Positions 23,470 through 34,202 of a stretch of 64,000 bases of DNA are shown one piece after another. A program made the translations under genes and the position numbers. Location of the stretch: assembly GCA_030220185.1 (NCBI GenBank), contig JASPKZ010010273.1:2787501-2851500 (forward strand). The letters run 5' to 3'. Source of the DNA: Diploptera punctata. Its lineage: Eukaryota > Arthropoda > Insecta > Blattodea > Blaberidae. Numbering within the stretch: position 1 is the first letter of the stretch; the number at the start of each line of letters is the position of its first letter. The notes beneath the pieces are model-generated. The model had not been told where the DNA came from. It did no database searches and worked only from the letters and a program-made list of their open reading frames with translations.

Positions 23470-23800
23470 GGCCTATATATCAGTGAGAACTGGAAATTAA
23501 CGGGAGACCAGTTAAAACAAGTAGAATCTTCAGAAATGGGATTTCTTCGACTTGTGGCAGGTTGTACGTTGTTAGGTAGTAGAAGAAGCTTAGACGTCAG
23601 AAATTAACTGAATATACAACCAATTACGGCAATAATCGAAATATATAAGAGTAATTGGAGAGACCACGTTCAACGCATGTCACCAACTAGAATAGCGAAA
23701 TGTGTCCCGAATTAAAAAGTGTAGGTCGACCTATGAAGAGATGGCGTATCAGTTTTAAACCGGAAGAGGCCAAAAGGCCAAACCTAGATGACGATGATGA
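23470..23800 (+). mobile_element. LINE L-B 3' end
   Basis: Fragmentary frame with MGFLRLVAGCTLLGS and NWRDHVQRMSPTRIAKCVP, then gtaggtcgacctatgaagag (VGRPMKRW). The terminal hairpin is 23767-23780 (aggcc-aaaa-ggcca) and a gatgatgat tail follows. Confidence 0.8.
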
Positions 23801-23925
23801 TATTTTAAATATAACTCACTGAAACGCTATAAAAAAGTTATATTTACGGAAAGCATTTTAAATTAAAGCAACAAATGTATTGTTTGTACATTATGTTCCG
23901 AAAAATGTTCCAATATTTACAAAGT

Positions 23926-24173
<248 letters not shown>

Positions 24174-24950
24174 GGAATTTATTGCCTTTTTTCAGAAGAA
24201 AGAAATGTAGTACAGTAAAACCCCGATAAGAGCCCTAAGAATGCAACCCAGATCTCAGTAACGTGTTGCACTCTGCATTCGGTAGGCGCGCATGTGAAGG
24301 CTCCTACAATAGATAATTTAATTTGAAGTGGTTTCTGTGACATAATAATTACTATTAATTATAATTAATAGTACTAGTACAATAATGATGAGTCAGGATA
24401 CTTCTACAGCAACAAAAATAAGGAAAAAATATCTGTGAACTAACAAAAATAATAACGAAATACTTACTTCTATTTGTATTTATCACAAAGAAGTTAGTTT
24501 ATGGAAGTACTAGAATTATGCCAGCTGTTACGGAGAGAACAGTTTGTGATAGTGCATGCAAAAATGCATTGCTTTTTCCGTCTTCACAAATTTTACTCTT
24601 CAAGAAACGCTTCCTATAACGCTTCAAACTCTCCATCACGCTTCGGTCCATTAGTTGAATGAATAATGTAGTTTTTGCGGGCAGAAAACGCCACGATATT
24701 CAATTAGCACTGTGCGGAGTTGAGATTACATGTACTGTAGCATTATCCATTAATAACACAGCTTTTTCAGGCAAATTATGTTGTCGTAAGTACAAAGAAA
24801 CCTGTGAAATAAACACAATTAAATGATTAGACACAAAGAAAAAATTAATTAAATATTAAAATATACATTTGTATTTTACATATTAACACAACTTGTGGGA
24901 CAAAAAACATTGAAAAACTATTCAGAAAATATTTCACGTCATCCAAGCAT

Positions 24951-24990
24951 TCTCCTAATAATAATAATAATAATAATGACGACGACGACG

Positions 24991-25030
<40 letters not shown>
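24951..25030. repeat. (AAT)n with an internal (GAC)n patch
   Basis: aataataat, then gacgacgacgacgat, then aataataat to 25030; lies inside the pogo element. Confidence 0.95.
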
Positions 25031-25031
<1 letters not shown>

Positions 25032-25499
25032 CAAGCTAACCAGTCATTCACACTCGCTAATATTCTTGACTTTTAGATTTACCTACATAGATTTACCTTT
25101 TATATTTAAAGAAATAATTCTACGGCGCGACAGGCCTAGAAGGCCCTTAGCCTACCAGCCCGCTGCTGGCCTCACGTCCACATGTGTCAATCAGAGGTAG
25201 ATGATCATCTAGCCAGTGTAGGGGTGACATTTGGCCAGCATGTCGAGTCCCCCAGTCGTTATAGCTGGTTTTCTCAACCTGGAACCGCTACTTATTGTAG
25301 TTACCCAAATGCCTCACGATGCTGGGAGACATCTAGGACATCTAGGCCCTGCCGTCCACCCCTTGGGATATCTCGGTCGTCATGACCATACTCCCAAGTC
25401 CTAGTTCTAGTCCTCCCTATCCTATTTTCGCGTCCACGTTAAAGTTCACGGTCCTTAAACCAACACCCCAGGGAGAGAGTGTTGGAGTTTGCACTTCTG

Positions 25500-26756
25500 G
25501 GCAATTGCTGAGCTACATAGTACATCAGGTCACTCAATCCTGACGACCCCACAGTTGGTCCACGGGCTCCATGAGCCTAGCCGGGAGGACTGCTGTCGCA
25601 GATCCACCGACCATTCCCCTGTTCTGCCTCCAGGGACGTGTCCTGCAGCCGTTGTGAGACCGGCTAGGGCTACAAGCCCAACAGTGTGAGACTTTTAGTA
25701 CATCCAGGTGCTCATCTCCTGGCGACCCCACAGTTTGTCGACGGGCCCGTAGGCCAAGCCAGGAACCAGTACAGTAGCTCCCCGCTGGACTGGTCCGAGC
25801 CGAGCCCTGGTGTGCCCCCAGGGACGCCTTCTGCAGCTGTTGTGGGCCAGCACGGAGCTCGCAAGCTCCAACAGATGAGCAATTAGTACGACAAGGCGCT
25901 CAACTCTTGCCTACCCCACTAATGGGTTCACGAGTCCCTTGGACTTAACCGGGAGGACTGTCTAGCAGATCCACCGATCTTTCCCCAGTGCACCAGCTGG
26001 GGACGTGTTTGGTTGCTGAAGTGGGTCCAGCCTGAGCATTTAGTACGTCAGGTCGCTCAACTCCTGACGACCTCACAGATTGTCCTTGGGTCACTCGGTT
26101 CCAGAGTCGGCGCTAAGTCTCACAGACCAAAAGACCGCGCTTCCTCCTTTCCCGAGCTTATTGACCTGGTGGTAATTCCCAGCATTACGCCCGGTATTGT
26201 CCCATCCAGCCCGTTCGCAAGACTAGGCCTAGTCGTGTAGCTGCTGTGAGGCAGCCCACTGAGCAATGTAGGCATCCAGGGAGCTCATCTCCCATGGTGC
26301 CCCCACAGATGGCCTCAGGTTCAATGAACCAGGAGATAGGGTGCACGAATCCCTAGTCTCCCACCGCCCCACCAACGGCGGCACAGGCCCCCTGCTGTGG
26401 GCCGGGGTCGTTCAGGCTTGACAGCAGGCCCCTATAGCCATATGTTTTTCCTGCTGACCCCACTCATGGTCCGCGAGTCCATCGGACTTGGAAGGGAGGA
26501 CTGACTAGCAGATCCACCGACCTTTCCCCCACTACGCCACCGAGGGGACGCGTTTTGCTGCTGGAGTGGGCGCAGCACGAGCTATATAGTACGTCAGGTC
26601 GCTCGAGTCCTGACGACCCCACAAATGGCCCGCGGGTCCGGTCTGGACCTAGCCGGGAGGAATGCAAGCAAACCACCGACCGTTCCCCTATCCGCCACCC
26701 GGGGACGCGCCCTGTTGCTGTTGTGAGCACAGCTGGGGTCCGACGGACCCCCAGGG
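25500..26756. repeat. Degenerate GC-rich tandem array, ~180-bp period
   Basis: The anchor word tagtacrtcaggt, or a decayed form, starts at about 25518, 25696, 25884, 26041, 26268, 26440 and 26587, giving spacings of 147-227 bp. Each unit also carries ctcctgacgaccccacagat, gccgggaggactg and gatccaccgac. Frames opened by it on both strands are by-products of GC content. Confidence 0.85.
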
Positions 26757-26814
26757 CGATGCTGGGAGAGCACCGGTCTCATACTGGCCGAAATACCATG
26801 AGAAAATTTCTTCT

Positions 26815-26893
26815 TCCATGGAGACTCGAGCCAGCGCAAGCCCCGTAGATCTGCGCCAAGGCTTTCTACCTTAACCATCGGCTAAAGCGCGGG
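26815..26893 (-). promoter_or_regulatory. tRNA-like head with pol III box A and box B
   Basis: On the minus strand tagccgatggttaagg (complement of 26869-26884) fits box A and ggctcgagtctc (complement of 26821-26832) fits box B, at near-tRNA spacing. It probably was the internal RNA polymerase III promoter of S5. Confidence 0.65.
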
Positions 26894-27790
26894 ACTGCTT
26901 TATATTTTACAAGTGGTAATTTGTTTCCCACTGGCGTCAGCACAGACGAGTACAGTAATTCTATCTGTTTTAGTTTTATTATCTGGGACTGAGTGTTCTG
27001 TTTCCAATGAAAATCTTTTTAGAGAATGTTTTCCAACAAAACACCGTTTCATCACACTTTTAGGCCTAAGTGATATTTCGTTAACTGACGGCTTATTATT
27101 TATTCTTTTAAGTTATTTATGAAATGTTGGGATCATAGATGCATAAGAGGTTAATTTGTTACTGTGTATAAAAATATTGCGAATTCTGTATTGGGATTTT
27201 AATCTACATAAAAAAAACCTATATTAGGTTTAAAATTAGGATCGCACCGCAGTGCCTCATTTAATTCCAATATTTTCTCACAAATCATTGGGCCTCAAAT
27301 AGGTTCCAAGACGTCGTTTCTTTATAAATCAATCTTATCTCCCATGTCCAAGTGAGTATGAGCTCCAGTTGACTTCTTATTTCTTGGAGGATACAGGGAA
27401 AGAACCAGGTAAGTCAGTTTTTGTTGAGACGGACTTTGAGGCGTCATTAGATTCTGCATGGAAAGGACTATCTTTTACAAGTGCTAAACAGTAAAAGAAA
27501 CAATTTAAGTTTGGCATACACATGAAGAAGTAGGTACATTGTATATTTAAAATTATTTTTCTACGTTTCATGGTGAAGGACTTGCCTGTTTTTTCCCTGT
27601 CCTCCTCAGTTAGTTTCCACCAAACTCTTCAAACTATTTTATTTTCAGAATTAACAATGGCACTTCGAGTTCCTTTTATTCTTTTTATTATGTGAACACT
27701 AACATCATGTTCTTCTGACACATGTTTCATACTTTCACTGTTCTCGAGCTTGTTAATAATATATAATTTATAGCAGGATTTTAATATTAT

Positions 27791-28185
27791 AATAAATATG
27801 AAAGCTAAAGTTAATAATTTTGTATTTTAAAATTCTTTTAATATAACTTAAATAAATAAAATCATCTAAATAATTCATTGTTAGCTATTGTTGAATAAAA
27901 TGTATCAGTAACAATTAAAGAAATTGTATTACATAACAGTTTTTGTAAAGAATGCTTTTAAAAATTGTTTTAAGTCATTGTTGTCAAAATTATAAATCCT
28001 TCTGTTATAACTGTAATAAGAACACCTGCCTAACTTCATATTCTTAAATGAAAGTAAACTAAACTCTGATTGGATGTTAAAAGAATTAACTTTCTTATTT
28101 AACAAATCAAATTAAACCTTATATTTAAATGACTATAACCAATAGAATTTAAATATAACATCATGTATTGTAATAATGTTCTTTA
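27791..28185. other. Unassigned AT-rich DNA
   Basis: May contain the missing right end of the pogo element, but no complement of its left terminus is visible. Confidence 0.4.
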
Positions 28186-29075
28186 AAATTATAAAAGCAG
28201 TACAAATAGGAACAGATTTGTCAGATTGGAAACATATAAATTTCGGAGTCAGACAAGGATGCCCTCTATCACCACTTCTATTTAATGTATAGATTAATGC
28301 TATCATCAGACACTGGAGATTGACAGTTCATGGTAATATTCCTCTCTCAAGACACACAATTTTAGACACACTCTTATATGCAGATGATCAGGCTCTTTTC
28401 GGCAATAATGAAGATGAATTACAATATTCCACTCATCATCTTAATATAATAGCCCAACGATTTAACATGGAAATATCAACAACAAAATCTAAAGTTATGG
28501 CCTTTCAAGGGAAATTCCCAGTAAGAAGTAAAATTTGTATTCAGAATTCAATATTAGAGCAAGTTAATTCATTTAAATACTTAGGATATAATCTAACTTA
28601 TAATGAGGAATGTGATATATCCTTTAAAATACAAAACTATAATAAAGCTTAAGAATTATCAACCAAGTTTTTAAACCATCAAAAGTACAGAGACACACAA
28701 GAATGAAAATCTATAAAATTCTCGCTAGACCCATAATCTGTTATGGCAGTGAAGCTTGGACCATCAGAACTCAGGATGATCGTCATATTACAGCACGGAG
28801 ATGAAATTTCTGCGACGAACTGCAGGTTATAGCCTTCTAGACCACCAAAGAAATTCAACAATAGCCAGAGAGTTTAACATCGTACCTATATCTGAATACC
28901 TCCAAGAATATAGAAACAATTGGCTAGCCCATATTCAGCGCATGGATCGTCACAGAATACCAAAACAAATTCTTCACTACATTCCTCGAGGCAGAAGATC
29001 TGTGGGTCGACCTTTTCGGAGATGGCGGGAGACCGTAGACATTGTCACATGTGCCACACTTCAATTTAATTAATA
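28186..29075 (+). pseudogene. LINE reverse transcriptase fragment, L-B-like
   Basis: Plus-strand non-LTR retrotransposon from mid reverse transcriptase to near the C-terminus. FGVRQGCPLSPLLFN is at about 28236, the catalytic LLYADDQALF at about 28371 in a 110-codon open frame (28320-28652), then VNSFKYLGYNLTYNEE. After a frameshift come RMKIYKILARPIICYGSEAW and, in 28801-29073, FLRRTAGYSLLDHQRNS, NWLAHIQRMDRHRIPKQ and RSVGRPFRRW. The YADD is intact. Damage is one stop at about 28290 and frameshifts near 28650 and 28800. The L-B terminal hairpin is absent. Confidence 0.88.
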
Positions 29076-29078
29076 AAC

Positions 29079-29380
29079 ATGGATTTTCATCAAGTAAACA
29101 CCAACTCAATTGATTATATAATAATTAACTGTACACATATACTTCAGAATTTCAGAACTTATTATTTATTGTTTGAGTGTTGTATTCTTTCACAGGTTAG
29201 AGTGTTTAAATTGCGTTAGGTTAGCTTAGCTTTTAGGTTTGTTAAATGTTGTGTATATGTTGGTTGCATCCTGTGATTTTATAGTATAAACCGCTTCGCT
29301 TTTGTTGGCGCCTGCGCATGGCGTATGATTGGAACTTAGAAAAAATGTTTCGTATCACGTGTTGTAAAGTATTTCCATAT
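29079..29380 (+). repeat. Dispersed repeat R1, copy 2
   Basis: 29124-29380 matches 3803-4080. The flank 29079-29120 (atggattttcatcaagtaaa) also occurs, reverse-complemented, at about 10985-11025 inside an L-A copy, so R1 may be a piece of a longer element. Confidence 0.65.
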
Positions 29381-30039
29381 TCAACACCCCTGCCAGTACT
29401 AGGGCACTAATCAGTAATGTTTAAAAATTGAAGCCGAATTAAAAGAAAAGTAAATAAAGGTAGCATCCCACAGTTTTATAGAAGGTATCTGAATTGTGTA
29501 TCAAGATTTTCTGGAAGTTATCCGAGTTGCATCCACAAAAATGTAACATTTTCAGGTTCAAAAAGCTAAAGCATTCCTACTTGCGTTTGGGGATTAAACA
29601 ATCGTCAAACTTTGGTAGACAGTGAATAAATTAATAGACTGAAATTATTCGATTAATTTAGGTACTTATAGTTGGTTACATAATTGAAAATTCTCCAGGC
29701 CGAATTTAATTTTACACGCAAAAACATGTATCCAATAAATTATAATTACACTCAGTGTAATGACTTTGTATAGCCATTGCAGTATTTTATAGTTCTAACG
29801 GATACCCTGATTCACACTCTACTATTAAGAGACCTCCAAGGGCCCGTCAGCGTGCAATTGAAATGTGCGTTCAGAAATCCCTGCGTACGATTCAGTGTTT
29901 GCTTTCTGTACCTAAACTGATTAGGCCTAGGTATGCAATTCGAGTTAGTCCGTGATATAACAAAAAAGGAAAATTTCCTGTGAAGATAGGTCCTAACTCA
30001 GAAGAGTTAATACCTAATCCATTGAAATAATAGCATAAC

Positions 30040-30093
<54 letters not shown>

Positions 30094-30180
30094 TATTTAT
30101 TCTTCGTGAGCATTTGGCCTGCACGTCTTCTGGATCCTACAATTACCAGACAAGATTTAGATATTTGGGGCCATACGATA
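29381..30180. other. Unassigned DNA with (AAT)n
   Basis: An (AAT)n microsatellite spans about 30041-30091. The rest shows no gene. Confidence 0.5.
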
Positions 30181-30995
30181 TGCAGTTGCCGAAGTTGAAG
30201 ATTTGTGATATAACTTAAATCACTTTAAATCTGCCACGGCACTAATAACTCTCTTCAGGGGAATGAGGAAAAGTTTCTTACACAAATAACAACACTTTAT
30301 TAACAGTTGAACTATAAGTTAGTTTATTTAAAACTCTCACTTTGGTTAAGATGAATCTTGTAATTTAAAAGTTCAAAAGATACCGGCTTAGGTTGATACT
30401 TTTCACTTCTAGAAGATTACTATTTTATGTATTTAACGAATGACGAATGCTAACGGTCAATCCAGTAATTATTATTCATTATTTTCACTTAGAAGCTGTT
30501 TTTCACCAAGATGGATGACTATTATATCACTATATAATCTTTCATACTTTTAACACTATTTCTTTCAACCAACATCAATAAAATAAACAATTATTTCCTT
30601 ATTCTTTAAGGAGCAGTCGCTGAACATGACCGACCATCTTCAAGTATTGTAGCCATCTTGTTATTTCAGTTATAATCTCTATGGTCTGATTGGTCCAACA
30701 GAAAAGGAAGGAGTATTTTCAAGCTAACTTCTATCCTCTTCGTCCAATCCCATTTATTTCTTTATAAAATTATCAATTTGAATATTTGAAGTATTTTACA
30801 TACTGCATCAGTTATAAAAACATCTAACTGTATTAACAGTTTATATTGACCAGTTTGAATATTTTTTTTTATATACTTATAAAAAAATTGAATTCTATAA
30901 ATCAATCTGATGTCCATTCTTCATATAAATAAATATAATTATAAACAAAACAAAAACCCTTATTATTTTTATATGGGGATAAATATCCGGTTTTA
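30181..30995 (-). repeat. 3' LTR of gypsy element
   Basis: About 815 bp, matching 36400-37214 with some 25-30 differences by eye, clustered in the left half. The left boundary starts TG but identity is weak over its first 11 bases. The right boundary (ccggtttta) is not CA, so the ends are approximate. Confidence 0.9.
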
Positions 30996-31239
30996 AATTG
31001 CCCCTGATTTATTTTAATCTTAGCTACAACTAAGTGTCAGGCTAAATTAAAATAAATCACTTTCCCCAAATATCAAGTTTCTTTCTATACAAGATTCATC
31101 TGTATTAGAATCAATACAATGTAATACATCACAATTATAATAAATACATGTTACATAATGAAATAGAAGTATTAATTTTACAAAATTTACATACAATATT
31201 TTAAATACACTTTGAACTATTTGAAGTCACCAGCTACAA

Positions 31240-31735
31240 CTAATTAATAGGAGTCTGAAATGGTTTCAAAAGTTCTTTGGAATATTTTCCAATTTCTTTT
31301 CTGGAGTCTATTTCTATTAACTCATATGTGGTATCATTAAAATTTTTAAATATTTCATAGGGACCTTTATACAATAGGTTCATCCTATGATATTGTTTCT
31401 TTAAAGCATTGGATAGTGAAATATCCCTTATGAGAACTTTGTCTCCAACTTTGGGATTCCACTTCCTTTTATGTCTTTTAACCTTATTGTTGCGCTTTTC
31501 TGCACGACATTCTAACCTTTCAATAACTCTTTTACATATTTCCTCGGATGTCTCCTGGATTTGACTTTTATCAATGATAGGTAATGGTAAATTAGCAATT
31601 AACCTGTCAGGTTGTTTACCTGTCATTAGGAATATGGGTGCTTCCCCAGTATTGACATTAATTGAATGATTCATAACATTCTCTATGACGCCGATATGTT
31701 TTAAACCAGTCAGAATGTTTATGATGGGTCAAAAT
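31240..31735 (-). pseudogene. Integrase C-terminal region
   Basis: A 144-codon frame (31674-31240) in the usual position after the catalytic core. It starts at MNHSINVNTGEAPIFLMTGK, the conserved H-S-x-(S)-P-x-G neighbourhood. A basic segment rich in Lys and Arg follows, then WNPKVGDKVLIRD and LYKGPYEIFKN, the SH3-like DNA-binding domain of gypsy integrases. It ends at KELLKPFQTPIN. Intact as a frame but cut off from the core by a frameshift. Confidence 0.88.
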
Positions 31736-31737
31736 TC

Positions 31738-32058
31738 TTAAACTTGTAGTAATTTCCCTATTAACTCTCTCACAGGGATTACTTTTGGGTGATATTTACT
31801 ACAATGGTACAATTTAATTCCTATCGCAGTAAGTTTATCTTTAAACTTAGGACTTGAGAACACTGAAGCATTATCACTAAGTAGTGCATCAATAGGTCCA
31901 TAATTAGGTAAATAATCTCTCACAATTTTACCTAGGCAAGCTCTGCTATTTACACTTCTTAATGGATATATTTTTACAAATTTTGAGAATACATCAGATA
32001 ATACAAGAATATGCTTGTAACCAAATTGAGTAGTAGGCATTTCTCCATGAGTATCCAT
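31738..32058 (-). pseudogene. Integrase catalytic core, frameshifted
   Basis: Reads MDTHGEMPTTQFGYKHILVL, with the first catalytic Asp (residue 2) in the gypsy-type VD..G position, then DALLSDNASVF with the second Asp (residue 62). In the next frame CERVNRE carries the expected catalytic Glu at 31769-31771, so one frameshift lies just before it. The core would join host-genome DNA to the LTR ends. Confidence 0.9.
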
Positions 32059-32068
32059 TACTACTAAG

Positions 32069-32520
32069 CTATTTACTTTGTTCCTTAATATGTTTTTGTG
32101 GAACTATATCATATTTTACGTTCATACATTTGGCTTTTTGACAAGTTATGCATGAAGAAGTAAACTTTCTCAACTTTTTATCTAAATGTTTAACATAAAA
32201 AAATTCACTTATGTTGAGAGCTAATTTTTCACAACCTGCATGATTTAAGCCGACATGAAAAGTTCTAAATAGTGGAACTTCCATATTATTAGGAATTATA
32301 ACTTTCCATTTTTTCACATTTCTCCCATGTAATTTGTAAAGAATGTCATCCTTTATACCAATTTTCTTATTACAATCAATTCCATTTTTGTCATCATTAT
32401 TTATATCTCTCGCACTATACTTCAATCGTTGTAACTCTATATCAGATTTTTGATGCTCAACAATGTTTTTCATCAACAATGAAAATCCTTTGTCTCTATA
32501 CAGTTTTACATTAAAACACT
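32069..32520 (-). pseudogene. Integrase zinc-binding domain
   Basis: A 136-codon frame with the HHCC pattern: FHVGLNHAGCEKL supplies the two His and CITCQKAK the two Cys. The frame is open upstream to about 32520, so the ATG at 32479 is not a biological start. It is separated from the catalytic core by a stop at about 32066. Confidence 0.88.
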
Positions 32521-32792
32521 TACTACTTCGTGTTTAGGAGTATGTACAGTTTCAGGTATTTTCCCAACACTTTTCAATCTAGACAGGAGGTCAGCAAACA
32601 CATTCTGTTCTCCTTCTATGTGTTTTATTTCAATATCATAGGAAATTATTTCCATGATCATCCTACTCAGTTTATTATTGGATAATCTACATTTACTTAT
32701 AAAACTTAGTGAAATGTGGTCACTATGAACAATAACTTTGTTTTTATAAACATAAATTCTAAATTTATTATGTAAAAATGCTGTATAGGGCC
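32480..32792 (-). pseudogene. RNase H C-terminal remnant
   Basis: Minus strand reads FRIYVYKNKVIVHSDHISL, then MEIISYDIEIKHIEGEQNVF and ADLLSRL, the end of a gypsy RNase H domain (HSDH, then the I.G..N..AD.LSR signature). The start of RNase H is missing: it is joined directly to reverse transcriptase at about 32790. Confidence 0.85.
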
Positions 32793-33466
32793 GAAACTTT
32801 GGGGTCTAGTTCTCGCTGCCCAAATGAAGAAGTTCAATCAATAGAACTAGTAAAATCTACCAGTTTTCATATTTGCTATAGATGCCTTCAATTGTCTCGG
32901 GCCTATAATTATTCCCGGACAGTGAAAGAATTAGTCCGACGACTGTCCAAACACAGGCGAATTTTTCCATTTAAAGGTTTTAACACCAGCAAATATGGTT
33001 GGCGTAAGGAGAATCAGATTTCTGTACTAGTCCTTCATTAACATGTCATCTATCATTTGATCTGCCTGCTCTCTGATGGCAATAGGGATGGGTCTACTTT
33101 TAATATTATAGGTGGATGTTCCATCACTTTAAAGGAATATTTAAAACAGTTGCACAATCCCGGCTTCGAAGAAAAAGAACTCTTATTTTTCATTAAAATG
33201 TCATACAACATGCCTTTCTGTTCATTGTTTATGCCATGAGTGTCTTTAACTTTTTCCTTTATCATTTCACAGATGTCTTTTTCAAGTTCGTCACTCACAC
33301 AATATAATAGAGGAATTTCATCATACTCAGTATTGCAAGAGACACATTCTAAATCACAACATTTACATGCGACATAATCGTCAGCACAACCATTTTCATT
33401 ATTAAGGCTTTCTTCGCCCTCGACACTTTTGTCGGAAGTACAATTAACTGCAATATTATCTTGCAT
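32793..33466 (-). pseudogene. Reverse transcriptase N-terminal half
   Basis: 33466-33053 is open and ends in the pre-RT linker (SFSSKPGLCNCFKYSF, HPPI). Beyond the frame break come GLVQKSDSPYAN, NGKIRLCLDSRRTN and, at about 32870-32830, VDFTSSID, the motif A catalytic Asp. Each piece is in a different frame. Sequence stops soon after motif A; motifs B to E, including the YxDD, are absent. Confidence 0.88.
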
Positions 33467-33483
33467 TTGGCATCCACGGCCAT

Positions 33484-34164
33484 TTACACTTCACTCTCCT
33501 CATGAACAACAATATTCTCTATAAAAATGTGTTCTTCAGCAATGTCACTCTCCTTCTTACTTAAATTCTTATTCTCCTCATATTCATTATCAAATGGGAT
33601 GACGACTCTCACATTATCTTCATTATACAAGGAAATATTCTTACACTCAAAATTTATTATGGCATTATATTGCTCCAACAGGTCGCAGCCTATTAACATA
33701 TCACAAGACAAGTATGGAGAAATTAAACATATTGCACTGAAGTAATATCCTCCGATATGTAAATCTAGAAGGCACTGTAGCTTAATTGGCAGTTTCTTCT
33801 TGCCTATCGCAAGAGTACAATACACTCCACATATTCTTACAGTCATTATCTTATTCCCTTTGTTGACTAAGAAATTATAAAATTTCTGATCTATTGTTGT
33901 GTTTGAGCAGCCACTATCCGCTATGCAAGTAACATCATTGTTAAAAATATTTACTTTAATTTTGGGTGGTCGTCCTATGACATTTAATTCTTTATTAGTA
34001 ACAGGCATAGCATCCTGATTCTTAGAAACATTCAAATGATTATTCAATATTATGCTATCTCGCTGTCTTGAGGTACATAACTTACTATCTCCTCTCATAT
34101 TTGCTGGTACAATTTCTAAATTTTGAAACCTATCAAAGCATCTATTTTGGACCCCTAAGTTCAT
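33484..34164 (-). CDS. gypsy aspartic protease domain
   Basis: A 226-codon frame between gag and reverse transcriptase. The retropepsin active site is VTCIADSGCSNTTI, with Asp at about residue 83 (DSG in place of the commoner DTG). The flap-to-C-terminal part ends in CDMLIGCDLLEQYNAIINFE, matching the (I/L)(L/I)G.D.L pattern. Enzymes of this kind cut the element's own polyprotein. The Met at 34162-34164 may not be a true start, since gypsy proteases are usually made as part of a Gag-Pol fusion. This is the only enzyme domain here that reads through without a break. Confidence 0.85.
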   Translation of the reverse strand: MNLGVQNRCFDRFQNLEIVPANMRGDSKLCTSRQRDSIILNNHLNVSKNQDAMPVTNKELNVIGRPPKIKVNIFNNDVTCIADSGCSNTTIDQKFYNFLVNKGNKIMTVRICGVYCTLAIGKKKLPIKLQCLLDLHIGGYYFSAICLISPYLSCDMLIGCDLLEQYNAIINFECKNISLYNEDNVRVVIPFDNEYEENKNLSKKESDIAEEHIFIENIVVHEESEV

Positions 34165-34202
34165 AACGATTGAGGTACATTGCGGAGTCTTTAATGTACC
34201 TT

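Larger units (their letters stand above)
25108..26898 (-). mobile_element. GC-rich tRNA-headed retroposon S5
   Basis: This GC-rich block stands out sharply from AT-rich surroundings. On the minus strand it begins with a tRNA-like head (26893-26815). Unique body sequence follows to about 26757, then a degenerate ~180-bp repeat array, and it ends in a second unique part (about 25330-25110). The word cgatgctgggaga occurs at both borders of the array (25317 and 26757). The 9-bp sequence tttatattt flanks the block (25099-25107 and 26899-26907) and is consistent with a target duplication, though AT-rich. Pogo coding resumes on each side, so the block is an insertion. No reverse transcriptase is encoded. 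Confidence 0.7.
24213..27790 (-). pseudogene. pogo-like transposon, split by a nested retroposon
   Basis: A minus-strand pogo (CENP-B/jerky-type) transposase is readable in order. An N-terminal HTH is near 27780-27650 (INKLENSESMKHVSEEHDVS, then HIIKRIKG). The first catalytic Asp is in DETVFCWK (27060-27028), followed by TVLVCADASG (about 26950-26910). The second Asp is in KAVLLMDNATVHV and the third in RFLPAKTTLFIQLMDRS (24760-24630). The left end is cagtaaaaccccgataagag at 24213 after TA, a pogo/Tigger-style terminus. Stops and frameshifts abound. The 25108-26898 retroposon sits between the first and second Asp. I could not find the right terminus. Confidence 0.82.

Noticed and set aside
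24845..25200. Ile-rich and Leu-rich frames
   Set aside because: Translations of the (AAT)n and (GAC)n repeat.
25489..26878. Several 60-97-codon frames in GC-rich DNA
   Set aside because: GC-rich repeat units lack stops; frames overlap on both strands and show no motif.
30996..31239. env-like gene after integrase
   Set aside because: Only about 240 bp of AT-rich sequence with no open frame lies between integrase and the LTR.
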